Below are positions 14,635 through 19,949 of a DNA stretch of 19,949 nucleotides, in pieces. The stretch is taken from contig CAYGZA010000086.1 of assembly GCA_964354135.1 (NCBI GenBank), positions 1 to 19,949 on the forward strand, written 5' to 3'. The notes under the pieces are model-generated. The model saw nothing but the letters and a program-made list of their open reading frames with translations. It ran no database searches and was not told the DNA's origin. Position 1 is the first letter of the stretch. The number at the start of each line of letters is the position of its first letter. The translations under genes were made by a program, and so were the position numbers. The stretch is from CAYGZA01 sp964354135. GTDB lineage: Bacteria; Planctomycetota; Planctomycetia; Pirellulales; Thermoguttaceae.

Positions 14635-14639
14635 GGAAC

Positions 14640-14704
14640 TTGGGAGGGAATGTCCCCCGGCTGAGGGAGTTTGGGAGGGATAGAACAGCGGGGGACACCC
14701 TCCC
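14640..14704 (+). terminator. Long inverted repeat after the hypothetical gene, possible terminator
   Basis: Left arm 14642-14663 (GGGAGGG, then TGTCCCCC) pairs with right arm 14686-14704 (CAGCGGGGGACACCCTCCC), with a small bulge. The loop contains a second copy of TTGGGAGGGA (14671-14680; first copy 14640-14649). AGAAGTTTTCTT follows, a short T-run. It starts 6-8 bp after the stop codon, so it is well placed to end transcription or protect the 3' end. Confidence 0.5.
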
Positions 14705-14771
14705 AGAAGTTTTCTTGTCGGCTCCAGGTCAGTCTTGGGGGATCCGCGTGGAACCTCACCCCTACTTCGTT

Positions 14772-14805
14772 GGGGGAGTCGGTTCCTCGCCAGACTCGTC
14801 CCCCC
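14772..14805. other. Second GC hairpin in the 14635-14923 intergenic stretch
   Basis: GGGGGAGTC (14772-14780) can pair with GACTC-GT-CCCC (14793-14805) over a 12-nt loop with a two-base bulge. Together with the inverted repeat at 14640-14704 it makes this 289-bp gap unusually structured. I see no convincing protein-coding frame in the gap; the rest is unremarkable. Confidence 0.4.
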
Positions 14806-14923
14806 GACCGGGCGGACGTGCCTGGCCTCGAAACTGCCATCGACGCCTGGGGCGTTTTCGGCTAAGAACTCCCCCTCGCAGTTTGCCCGTCTTACCGTCT
14901 CATCTGTGTTTGGATCGCCGACC

Positions 14924-15841
14924 ATGCCGGCAAGCCCGGTGGCCAGAACCCCAGGCCCGCTCGCTCTGTCGCTCGGCGGCGTTCTCATCGCCGGGAGCAA
15001 TCGTCCCTATGCCGCGAGCCCTCCTGCGGCGTGTCGGCTGTGGTCTACTCTCCTCCTCGGCGTGCTTCTGCCGGCGTGCGGCTGCTCGGTCCTCGGCGAA
15101 AAGCCCTCCAACTTCCGCGACTGGTCCCCGGACGAGGCGGTCCTCTCCTACGCGGAGGTCTCCGGCGACCTGGTCCACGTGTACAACATCCGGAACTGCA
15201 GCTACCTGACGCAGGACACGTACGTCGTACACCACTACGACAAGACCTACGACCTCAACGACCTGCGATCGGTCGATTTCATCGTGGTTCCGTTCCGTGG
15301 CTCCCCGAGCCTGGCGCACACCATGCTCAGCTTCGGTTTCGCCGGCGACGACTACCTGGCCGTCTCCGTGGAGATTCGCAAAGAGAAAGGGGAGAAGTAC
15401 GAGTTCCTCAAGGGGATCCTGAACCGGTACGAGTTGTTGTACGTCCTCGGCGACGAGCGCGACCTGGTCAGGCTCCGCACCAATTACCGCGGCGACGACG
15501 TCTACGTCTACCGCACCCGCACCACCCCCGAGAAGGCCCGGAGCCTGTTTCTCGACGTCATCGGGCGGGTCAACCAGTTGGCCGCGAAGCCGGAGTTCTA
15601 CAACAGCTTCACCAACAACTGCACCACGAACATCATGGGGCACATCAACCATCTCGCCCCGGGGACGGTGCCGTACACCTTCGGCGTTCTTTTCCCGGGC
15701 TATTCCGATCGCCTGGCCTATCGGCTGGGTCTCCTGGAGCCGGCGGGGACGTTCGCCGAGACCCGCCGCCGGGCCTCGGTGGGCGAGCTGGCGCGGAAGG
15801 CCGGCGACGTCCCGGATTTCTCCGCCCGAATCCGGCGGTAG
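14924..15841 (+). CDS. Putative lipoprotein with DUF4105/Lnb_N-like (papain-fold) domain
   Basis: A 305-residue envelope protein. A hydrophobic segment at residues 39-51 ends in the lipobox LPAC (Cys52), so it is probably a lipid-anchored outer-membrane or periplasmic protein. The mature part resembles the Lnb N-terminal periplasmic domain (DUF4105), a putative cysteine peptidase/amidase-like fold: HNIR-type start VHVYNIRNCSYLTQDTYVV, then DFIVVPF, LAHTMLSFGF with His132, and FYNSFTNNCTTNIMGHINH with Cys233. His132 and Cys233 are the expected active pair. The substrate is unknown. The start is uncertain: the ATG at 14924 leaves an untypically long 38-residue lead before the hydrophobic core, the frame is open upstream to 14735, and no better start codon lies closer. 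It runs in the same direction as the gene before it, but hairpins intervene. Confidence 0.75.
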   Translation: MPASPVARTPGPLALSLGGVLIAGSNRPYAASPPAACRLWSTLLLGVLLPACGCSVLGEKPSNFRDWSPDEAVLSYAEVSGDLVHVYNIRNCSYLTQDTYVVHHYDKTYDLNDLRSVDFIVVPFRGSPSLAHTMLSFGFAGDDYLAVSVEIRKEKGEKYEFLKGILNRYELLYVLGDERDLVRLRTNYRGDDVYVYRTRTTPEKARSLFLDVIGRVNQLAAKPEFYNSFTNNCTTNIMGHINHLAPGTVPYTFGVLFPGYSDRLAYRLGLLEPAGTFAETRRRASVGELARKAGDVPDFSARIRR

Positions 15842-15942
15842 TCGCGCCGCGTGGCACGGCCGCCCCCGGCTGTGCTGCGTACCGCGGGATTTGCACCGCG
15901 CTCTTGCGGCGGGTACCATGCGCGGTAGCGTTGCACGTGTCT

Positions 15943-16026
15943 CGGGAGGGCGAAGCTCCTGCTGAGCCGCGGCGCGACCGACCCCACACCCGAAGAACAC
16001 GGCTCGGCAGGAGCCTGGCCCCTCCG
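15943..16026. repeat. REP-like dispersed hairpin element (GEAPAEP type)
   Basis: An 84-bp imperfect inverted repeat: CGGGAGGG plus CTCCTGCTGAGCCG on the left (15943-15950, 15956-15969) and CGGCTCGGCAGGAG plus CCCTCCG on the right (16000-16013, 16020-16026). The left arm translates as REGEAPAEPR, a phrase I recognise from many spurious planctomycete ORFs, which suggests a genome-wide repeat family. It lies between two genes of the same orientation. No T-tract follows. Confidence 0.7.
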
Positions 16027-16102
16027 TTTGGTACATCGCTGGCATTCTCGGAATCGCGCAAAGGCGTTGAGACATCGCAAGCTTCATGGAAAGGGTGAGC
16101 CC

Positions 16103-17638
16103 ATGGACATCTCCCGTAAGCGACTGGCAATCTTCGCGGTAGGTCTCACTTTGATTCTTGGACTCGTTCAGGCTGCACCGGCCGCCGGGGCGGAGCCCCC
16201 GCCGGTGAAGGCCGGATTCGCCGAGCGGGACATCACGCCGGACGTCGGCATGGAACAACCGGGCGGATACGGGAAGGCCTTCCACCGGGTGCTGCACGAC
16301 CCGTGCAAGGTTCGGGCCGCGGTCTTCGACGACGGCACGACCCGCGTGGCCCTCGTGGGGATTGACGCCCTCGTGATCCGCCGGCCCTCGGTCGAGAAGG
16401 CCCGCAAGGCCATCCAGGAAAAGTGCGGCATCCCGCCGCACGCGGTGATGATCGGGGCCTCGCACTCCCATTCTTCCGGCCCGACGGGCATGGTCCTTCC
16501 GGGCGAGTACGATCATGCCTCGCCGCTGGTCCGCTCGCTGGCCTACGAGAAGTCGTCCTGCGCCGACGCCAAGTACCTGGAGCGGGTCGAGAAGCAGATT
16601 GCCGAAGCGGTTTGTGCCGCGAGCGACTCGCGGGTCGAGGCCCGCTGCGGGGCCGGCAGCGGCATCGAGGACAGGGCCGCCTTCAACCGCCGCTTCCGCA
16701 TGAAGAACGGCATGTCCTGGACCCATCCCGGCCAGAACAATCCCGACATCGTCGAGCCGGCCGGCCCGATCGACCCGAACGTGGGCGTGATCGGCGCCTG
16801 GAGCAAGGAGGGCAGGCTCCTCGGCTGCGTGGTCAACTATGCCTGCCACGGCACGACGGGGCCGAGCGGCACCTCGGCCAACTGGATCTATCACCTGGAG
16901 AACACGATCCGCGGGGCGATGGGCAAAGACGCGGTGGTGGTTTTCCTCCAGGGGGCCTCAGGCGACGTGACCCAGGTCGATAACCGCAACCCCTACGTCC
17001 AACCCGGGCAGGACCGCTGGGGCGAGATCGTCGGTTGCCGCGTCGGGGCCGAGGCGGTCAAGGCGCTGGTGAGCGTGCACCGCGGCACGCTCGCGCCCCT
17101 GGAGGCCAAGACCGAAATCCTGCACTGCAAACGCCGCGTGCCGAAGCCGGAGCGGGTCAAGAAGTGCCTGGAGCTTGTCCGGCAGCCGATGGAGAAGGTC
17201 GGGCATACCGATTGGACCTTCGCCAAGGAAATCGTGCTCTTGGATGCCATCCTGGCCAAAGAGCCGACGAAGGACTTCGAGGTCCAGGCGATCCAGATCG
17301 GGCCGGTGGTCGTGCTCAGTAACCCGGCGGAGTATTTCTGCCAACTGGGGCTCGACATCCGCGCCGGGAGCCGGTTTCCGATCACGTTCCCCGTGGAGCT
17401 GGCCAACGATTGCGTGGGCTACGTGCCGACGGAGGAAGCCCTTGGCCCGCGCGGCGGCGGCTACGAGACGCGGCTCACGTCGTACAGCAACCTGGAGCCG
17501 GCGGCGGGGCGGCAGATCGTCGAGGCGTGCGTGCGCCTGGCCCGGCAGATGAAGCCCGGCGCGATCCCCACGCCCCCCAAGGGCCCGGTCGTCCGCGAGC
17601 CGTGGACCTACGGCAACGTCCCGCCGGAAGTGGACTGA
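16103..17638 (+). CDS. Exported neutral/alkaline ceramidase-like protein
   Basis: A 511-residue protein with a signal peptide (MDISRKRLAIFAVGLTLILG, cleaved near AAGAEP), followed by the N-terminal domain of neutral/alkaline non-lysosomal ceramidases, Zn-dependent amidases that cut the acyl chain from ceramide. Visible landmarks: AGFAERDITPDVGMEQPGG; the metal-binding segment GASHSHSSGPTG (His121, His123); NYACHGTTGPSG (His249); FLQGASGDVTQVD; and SNPAEYFCQLGLDIR with Glu410, equivalent to the zinc-ligand glutamate region. The length is shorter than the 640-plus residues of true ceramidases because the C-terminal immunoglobulin-like domain is absent. Many planctomycete relatives of this size are uncharacterised, so ceramide may not be the substrate. 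The ATG at 16103 is preceded by GAAAGGGTGAG. It is probably its own transcription unit, with a candidate promoter for the next gene downstream. Confidence 0.85.
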   Translation: MDISRKRLAIFAVGLTLILGLVQAAPAAGAEPPPVKAGFAERDITPDVGMEQPGGYGKAFHRVLHDPCKVRAAVFDDGTTRVALVGIDALVIRRPSVEKARKAIQEKCGIPPHAVMIGASHSHSSGPTGMVLPGEYDHASPLVRSLAYEKSSCADAKYLERVEKQIAEAVCAASDSRVEARCGAGSGIEDRAAFNRRFRMKNGMSWTHPGQNNPDIVEPAGPIDPNVGVIGAWSKEGRLLGCVVNYACHGTTGPSGTSANWIYHLENTIRGAMGKDAVVVFLQGASGDVTQVDNRNPYVQPGQDRWGEIVGCRVGAEAVKALVSVHRGTLAPLEAKTEILHCKRRVPKPERVKKCLELVRQPMEKVGHTDWTFAKEIVLLDAILAKEPTKDFEVQAIQIGPVVVLSNPAEYFCQLGLDIRAGSRFPITFPVELANDCVGYVPTEEALGPRGGGYETRLTSYSNLEPAAGRQIVEACVRLARQMKPGAIPTPPKGPVVREPWTYGNVPPEVD

Positions 17639-17658
17639 CCGCAGCCGACGCCATCAAC

Positions 17659-17687
17659 TTGAAACCGTTCGGTCCGCATGGGACAAT
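17659..17687 (+). promoter_or_regulatory. Candidate promoter of the periplasmic adaptor gene
   Basis: TTGAAA (17659-17664, five of six), a 17-bp spacer and GACAAT (17682-17687, four of six), leaving a leader of about 43 nt. AACCGTTC (17663-17670) and its complement GAACGGTT (17701-17708) flank the -10 box and could be operator halves. Confidence 0.5.
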
Positions 17688-17736
17688 AGGATCCGACCAT
17701 GAACGGTTCACCCCAATTGCTGGAGGGAATCCCCCG

Positions 17737-19410
17737 ATGAGGCACCTGTTTGGAGCATTGACCGGCGCCGTGGCCTTGACGGCGGTCCTCAGCGTGGCAC
17801 TTGCTGCCGCCGAGCCGAAAGCGGAACCCCAGGCCGCCAAGGCCCCTCAAGCAGCCGCCAAAGAGGAAAAACCCCTTCCGCCCGCCGCCAAAGGGCAAAA
17901 GGCCCCTCCGGCACCCGCCAAAGAGGAAAAACCTCCTCCGGCCGCACCCAAGGTGGAAAAGGCCCCCCCGGCCGCCCCGAGCGAAACCGGCCCGACCCAC
18001 AAGGTCAAGAAGGAGCTTTTCAAGATCGAGCTCTCGTTGAAAGGGGCCTTCGAGCCGGAGCGGACCGCGGAAATCGTGCTGCGGCCGCAACAGTGGGCTG
18101 CCTTCGAGGTCGTCGAGGCCGTGGAGCACGGGGCGCGCGTCAAGCGCGGCGACGTCCTGGTCCGCTTCGACACCGAGAAGATCGCCGAAGAGATCGCCGA
18201 CCTGAAAACCAGGGCCGCGATTTCGGAGCTGGCGTTCCGCCAGACGGAGGAGAACCTGCGTGCCCTGGAGGCCTCGACGCCCTTGGACCTCAAGGCCGCC
18301 GAAAGGGCTAAGCAGATCGCCGACGAGGATCTCGCCACCTTCCTCAAGGTGGACCGCCAGCTCATGGAGAAGAGCGCAAATCGAAGTCTCAAGTTTTCGG
18401 AGTTCTACCTGGAGCTGCAGAAGGAGGAGCTCCGCCAGTTGGAGAAGATGTATCGCGCCGACGATCTCACCGAGGAGACCGAGGAAATCGTCCTGAAGCG
18501 GGCGCGCCACGACGTGGAGTCGGCCGAGTTCTCCGCAGAGCAGGCCCGGGTTCGCCACGAGCAGAGCCTCAAGGTGGACATTCCCCGCAAACAAGAGGGC
18601 CTCGAGCAGGCGGCCAAGAAGCAGGACATCGCCTGGACCAAAGCCAAAGTGACCTTCCCCGTGACCCTGCAAACGGCGCAGCGGGAGTTCGAGAAGTCGA
18701 AAGTCGATCGGGCCCGCGACGAAGCGAAACTCAAGAAGGTCCTGGCCGACCGCGAGGCAATGACCATCAAGGCCCCCTTGGACGGCATCGTCTACTACGG
18801 CCGGTTCGTCCGCGGCAAGTGGTCCGGGATGGAGGCCCTTGCCGAGAGTCTCCGCCGCGGCGGCAACGTGATGAAGAACGCGGTGATGATGACGGTCGTC
18901 GAGCCGCGGCCGCTGGTGGTCCGCTGCACGGTCGGGGAAGCAGACCTGGCGAAGGTCCGCCCCGGCATGAAGGCGACCGTCCGGCCCGCGGTTCTGCCGG
19001 AGACCCGCCTGGAGGCGAGGGTGGCCCGGGTCGACTCCATTCCCGCGGCCGCCGACAACTTTGAGGTCCGGCTTGAGGTCAAGCTCGACGAAAAGGCGGC
19101 GGCGGTGGTGCCGGGAATGGCCTGCACGGTCAAGTTGGTGCCGTATCTGGAGAAGGACGCCCTGGTGGTGCCGGCCCGCGCGCTCTTCGCCGACGAGCTC
19201 GACGACGAGAAATCGTACGTCTTCGTGACGGCCGATGGCGGCAAGACATCGAAGAAGCAGTACGTCACGGTCGGCAAGCGGAGCGACGACCGGGCGGAGA
19301 TCGTCCGCGGCCTGGCCGCGGGCGACGAGATCCTGCTGGAGCGGCCCAAGGACGCCGCTCCCGCCGGCGACGCTAAGAAGCCGGAAGCAGCGGGCAAGCC
19401 CGCCCGCTGA
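17737..19410 (+). CDS. HlyD/membrane-fusion-type periplasmic adaptor protein
   Basis: A 557-residue exported protein. The signal peptide is MRHLFGALTGAVALTAVLSVALA; residues 26-82 are a Pro/Ala/Lys-rich linker made of 10-residue repeats (such as PAKEEKPPPA). Then comes the first half of a lipoyl-like domain (VVEAVEHGARVKRGDVLVRFDTEKI), a very long helical hairpin (about residues 146-335, heptad-like, rich in Glu/Lys/Gln), the second lipoyl half at 343-353 (TIKAPLDGIVYYG), a beta-barrel (VRCTVGEADLAKVRPGMKATV) and a C-terminal membrane-proximal domain (VVPARALF to GLAAGDEILLERP). Such adaptors bridge inner-membrane transporters and outer-membrane channels, or stabilise efflux ATPases. No transporter or TolC-like gene is in the window. 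GGAGGG lies nine bases before the ATG. The partial gene 41 bp downstream is probably co-transcribed. Confidence 0.88.
   Translation: MRHLFGALTGAVALTAVLSVALAAAEPKAEPQAAKAPQAAAKEEKPLPPAAKGQKAPPAPAKEEKPPPAAPKVEKAPPAAPSETGPTHKVKKELFKIELSLKGAFEPERTAEIVLRPQQWAAFEVVEAVEHGARVKRGDVLVRFDTEKIAEEIADLKTRAAISELAFRQTEENLRALEASTPLDLKAAERAKQIADEDLATFLKVDRQLMEKSANRSLKFSEFYLELQKEELRQLEKMYRADDLTEETEEIVLKRARHDVESAEFSAEQARVRHEQSLKVDIPRKQEGLEQAAKKQDIAWTKAKVTFPVTLQTAQREFEKSKVDRARDEAKLKKVLADREAMTIKAPLDGIVYYGRFVRGKWSGMEALAESLRRGGNVMKNAVMMTVVEPRPLVVRCTVGEADLAKVRPGMKATVRPAVLPETRLEARVARVDSIPAAADNFEVRLEVKLDEKAAAVVPGMACTVKLVPYLEKDALVVPARALFADELDDEKSYVFVTADGGKTSKKQYVTVGKRSDDRAEIVRGLAAGDEILLERPKDAAPAGDAKKPEAAGKPAR
17854..17973 (+). 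repeat. 30-bp tandem repeat within the adaptor gene (four units)
   Basis: Four imperfect 30-bp units encode residues 40-79 as four 10-residue blocks of pattern AAK-E-K-PPA. The DNA and protein periods agree, so slipped-strand length variation is possible. It encodes a flexible linker between signal peptide and the folded adaptor. Confidence 0.85.
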
Positions 19411-19451
19411 GCGGGACCATCCTGCGACGATTCCTTTGGATGTGGCGAACT

Positions 19452-19949
19452 ATGCGGATTGAGTCACGGCGCTGCAACGTGTCCCCGTGCGTGCTGCTGG
19501 TGATCGCTCTGGCGCTGGCGCCGGCAATCGCCCGAGGCGAGCAGGCCGCCAAGCCGGGGGCGGACGGCGGCTGGCGGCCGTCGCAGGCCCCGCCCCGGCC
19601 GAACCCCGTGGAGCCCCCGGCGCCCGAGGCGATCGACGCGGCGATCCAGCGCGGCGTCGCGTTCCTCCTGAAGACGCAGAACAAGGACGGCTCGTGGGGT
19701 TCGGTCCGCATCAATCGGGCGATGGACATCTACGCCCCGGTGCCGGGGGCACACCATGCCTTTCGTTCGGCGGTCACGTCGCTGTGCGTCGCCGCGCTGA
19801 TCGAGACGAAGTCCAAGGAGCCGGCCGTCGGGGCGGCCATCGACCGCGGCGAGGCATGGCTCCTGGCCCGCCTGCCGACGCTCCGCCGCGCGACCAGGGA
19901 CACCATCTACAACGTCTGGGGCCACGCCTACGCCATCCAGGCCCTCGTG
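19452..19949 (+). CDS. Exported prenyltransferase/squalene-oxidase-repeat (terpenoid cyclase-like) protein, 5' part
   Basis: An open frame from the ATG at 19452 runs through the window end (166 codons, no stop). It begins MRIESRRCNVSPCVLLVIAL, a signal peptide cleaved near ARGEQ, followed by a Pro-rich linker. The alpha/alpha-barrel repeat follows: AIDAAIQRGVAFLLKTQNKDGSWG, the QxxDGSWG signature of prenyltransferase/squalene-cyclase repeats, then AVTSLCVAALIET and AIDRGEAWLLARL, then NVWGHAYAIQALV. An exported protein with this fold is unlikely to be a real squalene cyclase; planctomycetes have many secreted ones of unknown role. Whether the DxDD catalytic motif of cyclases is present cannot be seen because the gene is cut. 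It starts 41 bp after the adaptor gene on the same strand and is likely in one operon with it. The ribosome site is weak. Confidence 0.85.
   Translation, partial: MRIESRRCNVSPCVLLVIALALAPAIARGEQAAKPGADGGWRPSQAPPRPNPVEPPAPEAIDAAIQRGVAFLLKTQNKDGSWGSVRINRAMDIYAPVPGAHHAFRSAVTSLCVAALIETKSKEPAVGAAIDRGEAWLLARLPTLRRATRDTIYNVWGHAYAIQALV

Noticed and set aside
14900..16894. 664-codon open frame on the minus strand across the lipoprotein and ceramidase-like genes
   Set aside because: It is antisense to two genes with clear motifs and signal sequences and reads through an intergenic hairpin; the composition is shadow-like.

Overview
The window is GC-rich (37 of 60 bases at 3961-4020 when counted by hand) and reads as a chromosomal segment of a planctomycete, probably of the Pirellulales/Thermoguttaceae kind. 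The reasons are: lipid A genes (lpxD, lpxI), hence a Gram-negative envelope; many secreted proteins of families abundant in planctomycetes (FG-GAP propeller, ceramidase-like, terpenoid-cyclase-repeat); a 189-residue hypothetical protein that I associate from memory with planctomycetes; and a dispersed hairpin whose spurious translation contains GEAPAEP, also familiar from that phylum. No database was searched. I see no tRNA, rRNA, CRISPR array, transposase or integrase.

Layout, left to right: the 3' end of groEL (2-553) with a strong intrinsic terminator (601-647); a secreted FG-GAP propeller protein (755-2122); a solitary single-chain type IIG restriction-modification enzyme (2332-5433); a hemX/ccsA-like membrane protein translationally coupled to hemA (5564-7740); an inverted pair of heptameric repeat arrays (7767-7980) between convergent genes; a secreted glycosidase-like TIM-barrel protein on the minus strand (8020-9579); the lpxD-lpxI pair, also minus (9876-11915); and, divergently, a YwlC(TsaC/Sua5)-YwlE phosphatase fusion followed by rpiB (12153-13870). 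Then come an unknown 189-residue protein (14065-14634), a structured intergenic stretch, a DUF4105/Lnb_N-like lipoprotein (14924-15841), a REP-like hairpin (15943-16026), a neutral-ceramidase-like exported protein (16103-17638), an HlyD-type periplasmic adaptor (17737-19410), and the start of an exported terpenoid-cyclase-repeat protein running off the end (19452-19949).

How the genes relate: lpxD and lpxI act in the early lipid A pathway. hemX and hemA act at the first committed step of tetrapyrrole synthesis from glutamyl-tRNA. The fusion gene plus rpiB reproduces the ywlC-ywlE-ywlF order of Bacillus subtilis, with two of the genes joined; its phosphatase half carries the Thr and DP-I-GG residues expected of protein-arginine rather than tyrosine phosphatases. 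The last two genes lie 41 bp apart on one strand and are probably co-transcribed.

No complete new multi-gene system stands out. The most unusual signals are the heptameric repeats: blocks with exact 7-nt periodicity but different consensus sequences lie just after the stop codons of four genes (groEL, the FG-GAP gene, hemA and the fusion gene). The largest forms a two-armed inverted array with a second heptamer family in its loop. The second most interesting item is the arginine-phosphatase-like fusion.
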